Positions 18,933 to 27,506 are shown, counted from the stretch's first letter. The stretch is DNA of 56,796 nt from Nautiliales bacterium (GCA_030826765.1 JAUUDM010000022.1:1-56796), one strand, 5' to 3'. Translations and numbers: made by a program. The notes: generated by a model not told the origin, from the letters alone.

Positions 18933-19493
18933 TTACTTTTCTTCTTTTTGTTTTTTAAGAGCGTCAACAAGTCCTGGGTGAGCAAAGTTTGGCATATTAA
19001 TATCATTATGACATCTTACACAACTAACATCTTTTCCAGCTTTGTTATCTTTCCAATACTCAGTATGAGCAAATCTACTTGCTTCACTCATTCCATAAGC
19101 AGTTTTTGGATCTTCTACTTTAGCATGACAATGTAAACATCCACTATCATAAGTATAATGTTCCATTTCATGAATATTTTCTTTGAAATCAACTTTTTTA
19201 ATAATTCCAACTTCTGCAAGAGCATCTCTTGTTCCTGAAATTCCTTTTGCAACTAAATATCCTGCTAAACTTTCATGAGGTAAATGACAATCAGTACAAT
19301 GATGTACTTTAAATCCATGTGGATTATTTCCACCATGAACACTAATTTCAAAACTTTTTCCCATAGGTTCCATTGTATGACAACTTATACAAAATTTATC
19401 TTGTCCTGTTATATCTACCATAACTGCTGCAGCATATGCTATACCTAAACCAACAACGGCACCACCAACCCATGCCCATAATTTTGTACTCAT
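18933..19493 (-). CDS. NapC/NrfH-type membrane tetraheme cytochrome c
   Basis: A 186-residue quinol-dehydrogenase cytochrome with an N-terminal membrane anchor (about 8-28) and four CxxCH sites at Cys35, Cys66, Cys119 and Cys158. The family takes electrons from menaquinol and hands them to a periplasmic multiheme partner. NrfA is absent here and an octaheme Hao lies 2.5 kb away, so the likely partner is Hao, as described for hao-associated NrfH-like proteins in other Campylobacterota. Upstream there is a promoter with tandem CACTT repeats matching the hao promoter, and a terminator follows the gene. Confidence 0.88.
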   Translation of the reverse strand: MSTKLWAWVGGAVVGLGIAYAAAVMVDITGQDKFCISCHTMEPMGKSFEISVHGGNNPHGFKVHHCTDCHLPHESLAGYLVAKGISGTRDALAEVGIIKKVDFKENIHEMEHYTYDSGCLHCHAKVEDPKTAYGMSEASRFAHTEYWKDNKAGKDVSCVRCHNDINMPNFAHPGLVDALKKQKEEK

Positions 19494-19522
19494 TACAAAA
19501 TCCTTTAATTAAAATATACGGA

Positions 19523-19552
19523 ATTCTATATTAAAAAAGTGTCTTTTAAGTG
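19523..19552 (-). promoter_or_regulatory. Putative OmpR-type operator and -10 box of the NrfH-like gene
   Basis: On the minus strand CACTT occurs at 19552-19548 and again at 19541-19537, an 11-bp period. TAGAATTC starts at 19528, 13 bp after the second repeat begins. The same elements with identical spacings lie upstream of hao. The first repeat overlaps the last codons of the histidine kinase gene. Tandem repeats at 10-11 bp in the -35 region are typical activator sites for OmpR-family regulators, and that reading is inference. Confidence 0.5.
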
Positions 19553-21093
19553 CTTTTTGGAAGTATTATTTTAAAAACTGCACCTATTTTAGAATTTTCA
19601 ACTAAAAGCTTTGCATCAAAATGTTTTGTGATAATAATTTTACTCATATAAAGACCTATTCCTGTTCCTTGTGACTGAAATTTAGTTGTAAAATATGGTT
19701 CAAAAATCTTATCTTTTATTTTTTCATCTATACCACCAGCATTATCCTCAATTGAGATGATATTTTCATCTAAACTAATTATTATTTCTTTATCTAAAAT
19801 ATTTCTTTCATTTAAAACATCAATAGCATTATTTAAAATATTTAAAATTACTTGAGAAAACTCCGTTTTATATCCATAAAGTTCCATATCAAAATTATAT
19901 TTTTTTACTATTTTTATATTTTTTAATCTTCCTTCAATAAGTTTCAAAGCATCATTTATCACATCTTTTACATAAAAATTTTGCTTTTTTTTATCTTTTT
20001 TAAAAAATCCTGTAAAATCATCAATTGTATTTGACATATAATTTATCTGCTCGTTTACTTTTTCATAAAACTTTTGCATATACTTATCATCTAATTTTTG
20101 AAATTCATAAGCTCTATTTAAATTTTGCACTAAAAGTGAAATTCTTGTAATTGGATGTCTCCATTGATGGGCAATATTTCCAAGCATTTCTCCAAGTGAA
20201 GCAAGTTTACTTTGATGCATAAGCATTTGTTCTTTTTCTCTATTTTTTTCAATTTCTTCATTTACTCTTTCATCTAATAATTTATAAAATTCATATAATG
20301 GTTTAGAAAAAAAGAAACCAAAAGGAATAGACAATAATAAAGCAACTAAAAACATTGTAATTGCCAAATCTCTTGCTATAAGTTTTTGTTTATGTAAAAA
20401 CTTTTTATTTTGCATAAAAATAAGTTTATATTTTCCTAATTTATCTACATAAATATCATTTGTAATAAATTTTTTATTTTCATTTATCATTTTTGTAGCC
20501 AAATCAGAAGAAAACATATCAAAAACTGTTTTTGATTTTATAAAATTACTATATAAAATTTTTCCATTTTTATCTATAAATAAAATTCTAAATTTATCAT
20601 TTGGTAAAGATTTTAAAAATCCTTCTAATGAAGTCTGAATAATAAGTGAATTAGTGTTTTTAGTAGTAATTTTAGTAAATAAAGATAATTTATTTTTTTT
20701 TATAAATTTTCCATAATTACAATAAATTTTTTTATCTTTTTTACAAAAAAAATTCAATTTTTTACTTTCGTAAACTATACTTTTAAAATCATCATTTGAA
20801 ATAAGTAAAGTTTTGAAAATAATAGATAAAATAGAGCTATTTGGAGTAAAATTTTTTAAAATTGTTCCATTTGTAACTGCTTCAAGAGCATTACGAGATG
20901 ATAATTCTTTTTGATGAAAATTATATTCTATATTTTTAGCTGATAATAATACATTTGATTTAAATTCATTTTGTGAAAATTTTGTAAAATAAACCATTCC
21001 TATAGCAAGAATAATTAAAATTATAACAAAAGCAAATAAAGCAAATGCAAAAGTAATTTCTAATCTATAATTATTTTTCAATCTTATATCCAC
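19546..21093 (-). CDS. Membrane sensor histidine kinase
   Basis: 515 residues. A membrane helix at about 14-36, a periplasmic sensor domain of about 200 residues and a second helix at about 242-263 are followed by a coiled coil. The HisKA box has phospho-acceptor His309 (GNIAHQWRHP, the wording common in Campylobacterota), and an HATPase domain carries NNAIDVL, DNAGGI and GTGIGLYMSK. The sensor region matches no domain I can name; it contains two cysteines (117 and 125). The start is GTG preceded by AAGAGG, overlapping the response regulator gene by 23 bp. The signal is probably a nitrogen oxide or redox cue related to Hao respiration, which is inferred from position only. Confidence 0.88.
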   Translation of the reverse strand: MDIRLKNNYRLEITFAFALFAFVIILIILAIGMVYFTKFSQNEFKSNVLLSAKNIEYNFHQKELSSRNALEAVTNGTILKNFTPNSSILSIIFKTLLISNDDFKSIVYESKKLNFFCKKDKKIYCNYGKFIKKNKLSLFTKITTKNTNSLIIQTSLEGFLKSLPNDKFRILFIDKNGKILYSNFIKSKTVFDMFSSDLATKMINENKKFITNDIYVDKLGKYKLIFMQNKKFLHKQKLIARDLAITMFLVALLLSIPFGFFFSKPLYEFYKLLDERVNEEIEKNREKEQMLMHQSKLASLGEMLGNIAHQWRHPITRISLLVQNLNRAYEFQKLDDKYMQKFYEKVNEQINYMSNTIDDFTGFFKKDKKKQNFYVKDVINDALKLIEGRLKNIKIVKKYNFDMELYGYKTEFSQVILNILNNAIDVLNERNILDKEIIISLDENIISIEDNAGGIDEKIKDKIFEPYFTTKFQSQGTGIGLYMSKIIITKHFDAKLLVENSKIGAVFKIILPKST

Positions 21094-21712
21094 TACCTCT
21101 TACATTTTTAATAAAGTTTATTTCAAGTTTTGAGCGAAGTTTTTTTATTTGAGTTCTTAATGTATTATCACAAACTGCTTTATCTTCCCAAATATAATCT
21201 TTTATTGTTTCAGTATCCACAATTTGTCCTATATTTTGAAAAAGTAGCTCCAAAATATATTTTTCATTATTAGTAAGTTCAACTTCTTTACCTTTATAAA
21301 AAAGTTTTAATTTTTTTAAATCAAATTTATAATCATCATTTACTTTTATACAATTAGTACTTTTAAAAATAAGTTTTTTTATACGAAGTTCAAGTTCTTT
21401 AAGTTCAAAAGGTTTTTTAATATAATCAGCTGCTCCTAAATTAAAAGCCTCTTCTAAATGGTCCACATCAGAATACGCTGTTATAAAAATAACTGGCACA
21501 TCAGAATATCTTTTAAGTTCTTTATAAAGTTCAAAACCACTCATCCCATCCATATTTACATCAAATAAAAACACATCATAATGAGAAGGATAGATATTTT
21601 CCAAAGCCTTTTTAGGATTAGAAAAATAATCTACTTTATTACCTGCTAGTTCAAAATAATCTTTTATTGACTCTCCAATAAATTCATCATCTTCAACAAC
21701 AAGTATCTTCAA
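21071..21712 (-). CDS. OmpR/PhoB-family response regulator
   Basis: 213 residues: a receiver domain (acidic VVEDDE at 5-10, phospho-acceptor Asp51 in LFDVNMDG, conserved Lys in YIKKPF), then a winged-helix DNA-binding domain with ELTNNEKYILELL, the recognition helix region DNTLRTQIKKLRSKL and the wing GSGYKIEK. It sits directly after the small cytochrome gene and overlaps the kinase gene, forming a standard pair. It is the only DNA-binding regulator in the window, and the tandem CACTT sites before hao and the NrfH-like gene are its best candidate targets. Confidence 0.92.
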   Translation of the reverse strand: MKILVVEDDEFIGESIKDYFELAGNKVDYFSNPKKALENIYPSHYDVFLFDVNMDGMSGFELYKELKRYSDVPVIFITAYSDVDHLEEAFNLGAADYIKKPFELKELELRIKKLIFKSTNCIKVNDDYKFDLKKLKLFYKGKEVELTNNEKYILELLFQNIGQIVDTETIKDYIWEDKAVCDNTLRTQIKKLRSKLEINFIKNVRGSGYKIEK

Positions 21713-21949
21713 TTATTTTGTCCCATATTCTTTAGCTACTTTTTTTATCTCTTCATCACTCATACTTTTTGCCATAGCAGGCATTGTCATTCCAGCTTTT
21801 TTACCATTCTTAAAATCTATCATCATTTCAGTAATTTCTTCTGGTGTAAATTTATCTAATTTTACTTGATAACTTCCATTATGACACATTGCACAATTTG
21901 CTGCAAATAATCCTGATACAATTAAACTAAATAAAACTATTTTTTTCAT
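21713..21949 (-). CDS. Small periplasmic monoheme cytochrome c
   Basis: A 78-residue class I-like cytochrome c with a signal peptide (about 1-16), one CAMCH heme site and a methionine-rich MTMPAMAKSMSDEEI segment that would give the sixth ligand. It is first in an operon with the response regulator and sensor kinase, with essentially no spacer to the regulator gene, and is divergent from hao. It could carry electrons to or from Hao or report redox state to the kinase. Both are guesses from position. Confidence 0.88.
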   Translation of the reverse strand: MKKIVLFSLIVSGLFAANCAMCHNGSYQVKLDKFTPEEITEMMIDFKNGKKAGMTMPAMAKSMSDEEIKKVAKEYGTK

Positions 21950-21973
21950 TGATAAACCTTTATTTTTTTGAGA

Positions 21974-21979
21974 ATTATA
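21974..21979 (-). promoter_or_regulatory. Extended -10 element of the cytochrome/two-component operon
   Basis: TGCTATAAT on the minus strand is an extended -10 sequence 25 bp before the ATG of the small cytochrome gene. No clear -35 is seen, which is usual for Campylobacterota. The operator upstream of hao lies about 30 bp further out in the same divergent region. Confidence 0.45.
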
Positions 21980-22009
21980 GCAATATTTTATTTAAAAAAT
22001 ATATTTTGG

Positions 22010-22039
22010 CACTTTTAAAACACTTTTTTTTCTTACAAT
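22010..22039 (+). promoter_or_regulatory. Putative OmpR-type operator and -10 box of hao
   Basis: CACTT at 22010 and 22021 are tandem repeats with an 11-bp period, followed by TACAATTC starting at 22034, 13 bp after the second repeat begins. The matching set before the NrfH-like gene has the same three spacings. The repeats cover the place of a -35 box, which is otherwise absent, so activator dependence is likely. The site lies in the region shared with the divergent operon that encodes the response regulator. Confidence 0.52.
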
Positions 22040-22071
22040 TCTACCTATAAAACTTAACAAAGGAGTTCGCG

Positions 22072-23574
22072 ATGAAAAAAATCGTAACAGCTGGTTTAGG
22101 ATTAGCAGTTTTAACTACAGCTTCAATGGCTGCAAGTTTAAATGACAATCCAAACTATAAAAAACTTAAAAACTTCCATCCAAAAGTTAAATCTGAAACT
22201 TGTCTTATGTGTCACAAAGGAACAGATGCAGGAATAGTTGCAGATTGGCAACATTCTAAACATGCAAAAGCAGGAGTTGGATGTGTAGAATGCCACGTTG
22301 TTCCAAAAGATTATCCAACAGCACTTAAATCTCACCCAATCAAAGGTAGTAATTGGACAGTTGCAGTTGCAGTATCAAGTTTAACTTGTGCTAAATGTCA
22401 CTCAAAAGAAGTAACTGAATATATGAATTCAGGTCACTCAAGAGGTGGTGCTCAATGGCTCGCAGCAAATGGAAGCAAACATGGTTACTTAATGAGTAAA
22501 CTTGCTTATAATTACGAAGGTATGAGAGGTAATTCTAAAGGAATTAATGGAACAGATGGTAAACATATGAATGCTGGAATCAGAAAAGAATTCCAAGCTA
22601 ACCAAAATACTCCAAGAATATCTGATTTATCAGTAGCTAATATCTGTATACAATGTCATGGTGGTATTGTTAAACTTGATAAAAATGGTAAACCTGATGC
22701 TGCTACATGGCCAAATGATGGTATAGGAGCATTATATCCAGATGGTGGTGTTTCTAACTGTACTTCTTGTCACTCAAGACATAAATTTAGTGCAGCAGAA
22801 GCTAGACAACCAGGTGCATGTACAAACTGTCACTTAGGACCTGACCATCCAGATAAAGAAGTATTTGAATCAAGTGTTCACGGACATATTTTTGATACAA
22901 ATGAAGAAGATTATGACTTCTCAACTGGTGCTCAAAAACCAGGAAAAACTGTAAGAGCTGGAACATGTTTCACATGTCATATGAGTGGAATCAATGGATT
23001 ACATGCAACTCACAATGTTTCTGAAAGATTAAAATGGAACTTATGGGCTCCTAAATCATTCGAAAGAACAAAAGGTGCAGAAACTGCTGGTTGGGCTTGG
23101 TATAAAAATAGAAAAATACTAAGAGGTAACCCAAAAGCTGGTAATCCTCAAGGACCAGAAGCTGCAAGAAGTGAAATGAAACAAGTATGTGCTACTTGTC
23201 ACGAAGCAACATTCACAAACAACTACTTCCAAAGAGTAGATGCTCAAGTCACTCTATATAATCAATATAGAACTATGGCAGAAAAAATGATGAAAGAATT
23301 AAAAGCTAAAGGGTTAATCAAAGCTGATGTATGGTCTGATCCATTCTTCAAACTTGATTATTATTTATGGCATCACGAAGGTAGAAGAATGAGACATGGT
23401 GCTGCAATGGGAAGTCCTGATTATGCTCACTGGCATGGTGTATTCCAAGTAATGCAAGATATCAGAGAAATGAAAGATATTTACGATTACAGAATGAAAA
23501 TGTATAAAAAATATGGAAGTGCAAAAAAAGCATTAGAAAATGAAGTTCCAATGCCTGTAGTTACTCACGAATAA
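22072..23574 (+). CDS. hao: Octaheme hydroxylamine oxidoreductase-type cytochrome c (Hao)
   Basis: A 500-residue secreted protein (signal peptide about 1-20) with eight CxxCH heme sites at Cys44, 71, 106, 192, 230, 250, 299 and 373. The Hao-type C-terminal helices include HHEGRRMRHGAAMGSPDYAHWHG. Octaheme Hao proteins of ammonia oxidisers oxidise hydroxylamine. The Campylobacterota type is thought to work reductively on nitrite or hydroxylamine during nitrate ammonification with a NrfH-like partner, which fits the tetraheme cytochrome gene nearby. Whether the tyrosine that cross-links the P460 heme is conserved needs an alignment. The start has AAGGAG upstream. Confidence 0.93.
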   Translation: MKKIVTAGLGLAVLTTASMAASLNDNPNYKKLKNFHPKVKSETCLMCHKGTDAGIVADWQHSKHAKAGVGCVECHVVPKDYPTALKSHPIKGSNWTVAVAVSSLTCAKCHSKEVTEYMNSGHSRGGAQWLAANGSKHGYLMSKLAYNYEGMRGNSKGINGTDGKHMNAGIRKEFQANQNTPRISDLSVANICIQCHGGIVKLDKNGKPDAATWPNDGIGALYPDGGVSNCTSCHSRHKFSAAEARQPGACTNCHLGPDHPDKEVFESSVHGHIFDTNEEDYDFSTGAQKPGKTVRAGTCFTCHMSGINGLHATHNVSERLKWNLWAPKSFERTKGAETAGWAWYKNRKILRGNPKAGNPQGPEAARSEMKQVCATCHEATFTNNYFQRVDAQVTLYNQYRTMAEKMMKELKAKGLIKADVWSDPFFKLDYYLWHHEGRRMRHGAAMGSPDYAHWHGVFQVMQDIREMKDIYDYRMKMYKKYGSAKKALENEVPMPVVTHE

Positions 23575-23585
23575 AATTTCTTCTT

Positions 23586-23601
23586 TCCCCTTTTATGGGG
23601 A
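23586..23601 (+). terminator. Short GC hairpin after hao
   Basis: TCCCC and GGGGA flank TTTTAT, 12 bp beyond the hao stop. The stem is only 5 bp and lacks a clear T-run, but it is the one GC-rich block in an AT-rich gap, so it may be the hao terminator. Confidence 0.35.
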
Positions 23602-23660
23602 CTAATCTTATATTTCTAAAATTCATAAATTTTTCGATATAATTAAAAAAAAGGCTCAAT

Positions 23661-24488
23661 ATGAAAAAATTAATGCTGATTCCAGCAATAGCACTTATTA
23701 GTGGATGTATGCAAACGACTCCTCAAAAAACTCACTCATTTGATAATGAATTTAAAATATTAAATAAATATAATATCTCTAAAAATAGATTACATAAAAT
23801 AAATGATAATTATCTATTTTTTATTACAAATCAAAATGGGACGGTTATATATAAACTTGACAAAAATTTAAAAGTTATTATGAGTAAAAAAGTTCCTATT
23901 ATGATAAACCCTACAAGATTAAAAATAACAAATAATAAAATATATTTACTTGGATATTCAATAAATGATAAAAAACCTATTTTGTTGACTTTTGATAAAG
24001 ATGGTAATTTATTAAATAAAAAAATTTATGGTAAAAAATTTAATACTCCAAGAGATTTTATAATTGATAAAACTCCAATTGTAGCAATTAATTCTTATGG
24101 AAAAACAACTTCAACAGATATAGATATTTATAAAAACAATAAAAAATACTCATTTGCTTCACCTCTTGGGGAAGAAGTAAATTTTATTAGAAAATTTAAT
24201 AACGGATATTTAATTTTAGGAAATATTTCACAAGATAATCAAAATGCTCTAATTATTTATACAGATAAGAATTTCAAAACTAAATGGTCATTAGATATTA
24301 ATTATGGTGTAGATGAAGATGTAAAAAATGTAAAAATAGAAACTAATAAAATAATAGTTACAATTCATTCTCAGAATTATAAAGGAATGGAAAGTGATTA
24401 TACGATAATAATAGATAAAGATGGAAAAATCATATCAAAAAGCCAAGATTACAAAATAAAAGATTTACCGCTTAAATTTCACGGTTAA
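23661..24488 (+). CDS. Putative lipoprotein, possible beta-propeller
   Basis: 275 residues with a lipoprotein signal peptide (ALISGC, Cys16). The rest is built of repeated short strands with patterns like KLDKNLKVIM, TFDKDGNLLNKK and IIDKDGKIISKS. Such aspartate-glycine turns recur in beta-propeller proteins, suggesting a propeller-like fold. I do not recognise a family. It lies between hao and a PpiC-type foldase on the same strand. Confidence 0.65.
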   Translation: MKKLMLIPAIALISGCMQTTPQKTHSFDNEFKILNKYNISKNRLHKINDNYLFFITNQNGTVIYKLDKNLKVIMSKKVPIMINPTRLKITNNKIYLLGYSINDKKPILLTFDKDGNLLNKKIYGKKFNTPRDFIIDKTPIVAINSYGKTTSTDIDIYKNNKKYSFASPLGEEVNFIRKFNNGYLILGNISQDNQNALIIYTDKNFKTKWSLDINYGVDEDVKNVKIETNKIIVTIHSQNYKGMESDYTIIIDKDGKIISKSQDYKIKDLPLKFHG

Positions 24489-24524
24489 ATTTATGCTATA
24501 ATATAAAAAATTTAAAGGATTTAA

Positions 24525-25391
24525 ATGAAAAAGATTTTAGTTTCAAGTATGGTAGCTTTATCAGCATTTGCATTTTCTGGAATGCATGGAAATATGCCTA
24601 CGACAAAAATACACAATATGGCACCTATGAAAGGACTTACAGATAATACTGTAGTTGCAGAGGTTTATGGTAAAAAAGTAACTGTAAAAGAAGTAAATGA
24701 TTATATGCAAGGTATGACAAAAGATTTTAGAATCAAACTTCAAGACTTACCAGCACAACATGTAAATGAATTTGTAAAAAAATATGTAGATACATTAACT
24801 TTTTATCCAAAAGCAAAAAGTATTACAAAAACTCCACAATATAGAGAATTAATGAAAAAAATTGCTGTTGATTTATGGATAACACAACAATTTAAAAAAG
24901 TAAAAGTAACAGATAAAGAAGCAAAAGAATTTTACGAAAAAAATAAAAATATATACTTCAAAACAGCACCTGAACTTAAAGCTAGACATATTGTAGTAAA
25001 AGACGAAAAAACTGCTAAAAAAATTATTTCTATTTTAGAAAAAACTCCAAAAAGTCAAATTGAAAAAGAATTTGCCAAACTTGCAAAACAATATTCAATA
25101 GGACCAAGTAAAATTGATGGTGGAGAACTTGGATATTTCAAACCAAACACAATGGTAAAAGAATTTTCTGATGCAGCTATGAAATTACATAAAGGTGAAT
25201 TTACAAAAACACCAGTTAAAACAAGATTTGGTTATCATGTAATATTACTTGAAGACAAAAAAAGTGATGTTTACACTCCATTTGCAAAAGTTAAACAATC
25301 AATCATAGCTTATTTAAAAGAAGCTAAATTAAATAAAGAACTTGATAATATTTCAAAAGAAGCTAAAGTTAAATATTTTATAAATAAATAA
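24525..25391 (+). CDS. Periplasmic PpiC-type peptidyl-prolyl isomerase
   Basis: 288 residues: a signal peptide (about 1-17), an N-terminal helical chaperone domain and a parvulin domain with ELKARHIVVKDEKTA, KQYSIGPSKIDGGELGYFKPNTMV and KTRFGYHVILLEDKK. This arrangement matches SurA/PrsA-like foldases and the Campylobacter PEB4 (Cbf2) type, which help outer-membrane proteins fold. A clear terminator follows. Confidence 0.88.
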   Translation: MKKILVSSMVALSAFAFSGMHGNMPTTKIHNMAPMKGLTDNTVVAEVYGKKVTVKEVNDYMQGMTKDFRIKLQDLPAQHVNEFVKKYVDTLTFYPKAKSITKTPQYRELMKKIAVDLWITQQFKKVKVTDKEAKEFYEKNKNIYFKTAPELKARHIVVKDEKTAKKIISILEKTPKSQIEKEFAKLAKQYSIGPSKIDGGELGYFKPNTMVKEFSDAAMKLHKGEFTKTPVKTRFGYHVILLEDKKSDVYTPFAKVKQSIIAYLKEAKLNKELDNISKEAKVKYFINK

Positions 25392-25394
25392 TCA

Positions 25395-25420
25395 AAATAG
25401 AGTTTTTCTCTATTTTTTTT
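25395..25420 (+). terminator. Rho-independent terminator after the PpiC gene
   Basis: AAATAGAG and CTCTATTT pair around TTTTT, followed by a T-run ending at 25420, directly after the stop codon. Confidence 0.7.
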
Positions 25421-25466
25421 AACAATAAATAAAAATTACTATAAATAATTTCTCAATTATCCATTT

Positions 25467-27506
25467 TCAATTATAAATTATAATTTCCACTTCTACACTT
25501 TTAAATCTTGCTGTTTTTACTTTCTCATCAGCTTCATCCCCAAAAATATAATTTAAATTGTTTTTTGCAAAATGAAAAGTTGTATATAAAGTAAATGGTT
25601 TTACTCTTTTTGTATATTTTATTTTAAGTGGATTAGTTTGACCATACTTACTTTTTAAACTTACACTATCCCCTAATTTATGAATAGGATTCACCAATAA
25701 AACATCATCATCATATCTTTTAAGAAGTTTAGCTGATTGTTTAGTTTGAGAAGAATTATTATAATGATATAAATTTCTTCCAGTTGTTAAATAAAATCTG
25801 TTTTTACTTTCTATTAAATTTTTAATTTGTTCTCTAATTTCATATTTATGATAATGAAAATACCCTTTTCCATCTTCAGTTGAAAACTTTTCTAAATGTA
25901 AAACAGGGCTATCACTTCCATCTTCAAAAATTGGCCATTGAAGTGGTTTTTCTTTTAATCTTTCATAAGTAGCACCCCTAAAACGACTTACTTCTTTTAC
26001 TAAATCATCAAAAATTTCTTTTGTATTAGTATAGTGAAAATTATTTGTAATTCTATTTTCTATCGCTTGTAAAACTTCCCAATCATCGGGTAAATCACTA
26101 TTTATAAGAGGAGTTGAAAGATGAAGTCTTCTTTCAGCATTTACATAAACTCCAAATTTTTCATAACTACTTTTCACACCAAAAACTATATCACTTTTTT
26201 TAGCAACATCATTCATAAACAAATCAATCGTTACTAAAAGTTCTAAATTTTTAATAGCATTATGAATTTTATTTTGATTTGTATGAATATGAGTCATATC
26301 TTCACCCATACAAAATAGTGCTTTAAAATCACCTTTTAACATCTCATCAACCATATCAGGAGTCATAAGTCCAATTTCATCAGGCTTTTTATAATCAGGT
26401 AAATAATAAGGTAAACATCCAACATCACAACAACCTTGAACATTGTTTTGCCCTCTAAGTGGCATAACTCCAGCACCGATTTTCCCAATATTTCCCGTCA
26501 TCATTGCTAAATTACTAATAGCATTTACAGCTTCAGTCCCATCAAGATGTTCTGTAATTCCAAGTCCCCATAAAAATAGTGTTTTTTTAGTAGCAATTAA
26601 TTTTGCTATCTCTTCAATTTGAGTTTTTACAGCTTCATATCCAGTAATTTTTTCAAATGTAGTCTTATCAAATTCATCATTTAAAATATTATCTTTATAT
26701 TTATCAAACCATTTACATCTTTCTTTTATAAAATCTTCATTTTCTAAACTATTTTCTATTATCTCTTTTGAAAGTGCATTTAAAAATAGTAAATTTGCTT
26801 CAAATGGTAAAATCACACTAATATCTGCAATTTTCATCAAATCAATTTCTCTTACATCAATTACAACTACTTTTACACCTCTTTTTTTTGCTTTTATAAT
26901 TCTGTTTGCAACTATTGGATGTGCTTGTGTGGTATTGCTTCCTATTACAAAAAGTACTTCACTTTCAAAAATATCATCATAAGAGTTACTACTTGCACCC
27001 TCTCCTATACTCATCATTAACCCACTAAGACTTGGAGAATGACAAACTCTTGCACAATTATCTACATTTGGAGATTTTAAACTCTCACGAATAAATTTTT
27101 GAAAAATCCAAGCATTTTCCAGACTTGTTCTAGCCCCTCCCATTCCACCAGTTGAATGTCTCCCATATTTTTTAATTATCTCTTTTAATTTCCAAGCGGT
27201 AATATCTATAGCTAAATTAAATGGAGCTTCATAAAATTTTTCATCAAATTCCAGTAAATTAGCAATTCTTATTTGTAGTTCAAATGGCATAAATTCAGCA
27301 TTTTTTTTGATAAATTCATAACTAATTAAATTTTTTGTAAGTCTATTTTCACTCTGAGCAAAATCAAATCCATAGCTACCTTTTATACATAATTCACCAC
27401 TACTTGAAAGGCCATCTTTTACCGGCTTTATTTTTGTAATTTTATTATTTTCTACCTCAGCATCAATTTCACAACCAACACCACAATAAGCACAAACAGA
27501 CTGCAT
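25467..27506 (-). CDS. Formate dehydrogenase-like molybdopterin oxidoreductase
   Basis: About 680 residues, closest in pattern to the soluble catalytic subunit FdhF/FdhA. Cys6, Cys9, Cys13 and Cys41 bind one 4Fe-4S cluster. CARVCHSPSLSGLMMSIGEGA matches the FdhH segment that carries the Mo/W ligand, with Cys156 in place of selenocysteine. GNIGKIGAGVMPLRGQNNVQGCCDVG is the family's cofactor loop. There is no Tat signal, so it is cytoplasmic. No beta or gamma subunit or chaperone gene is adjacent, so its electron partner is unknown. The second ATG (27506) sits better behind AGGAG than the first at 27509. Confidence 0.87.
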   Translation of the reverse strand: MQSVCAYCGVGCEIDAEVENNKITKIKPVKDGLSSSGELCIKGSYGFDFAQSENRLTKNLISYEFIKKNAEFMPFELQIRIANLLEFDEKFYEAPFNLAIDITAWKLKEIIKKYGRHSTGGMGGARTSLENAWIFQKFIRESLKSPNVDNCARVCHSPSLSGLMMSIGEGASSNSYDDIFESEVLFVIGSNTTQAHPIVANRIIKAKKRGVKVVVIDVREIDLMKIADISVILPFEANLLFLNALSKEIIENSLENEDFIKERCKWFDKYKDNILNDEFDKTTFEKITGYEAVKTQIEEIAKLIATKKTLFLWGLGITEHLDGTEAVNAISNLAMMTGNIGKIGAGVMPLRGQNNVQGCCDVGCLPYYLPDYKKPDEIGLMTPDMVDEMLKGDFKALFCMGEDMTHIHTNQNKIHNAIKNLELLVTIDLFMNDVAKKSDIVFGVKSSYEKFGVYVNAERRLHLSTPLINSDLPDDWEVLQAIENRITNNFHYTNTKEIFDDLVKEVSRFRGATYERLKEKPLQWPIFEDGSDSPVLHLEKFSTEDGKGYFHYHKYEIREQIKNLIESKNRFYLTTGRNLYHYNNSSQTKQSAKLLKRYDDDVLLVNPIHKLGDSVSLKSKYGQTNPLKIKYTKRVKPFTLYTTFHFAKNNLNYIFGDEADEKVKTARFKSVEVEIIIYN

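Noticed and set aside
22072-23574. Nitrite reductase NrfA
   Set aside because: NrfA has five hemes, one attached at CxxCK. This protein has eight CxxCH sites and no CxxCK, and a Hao-type C-terminal region.
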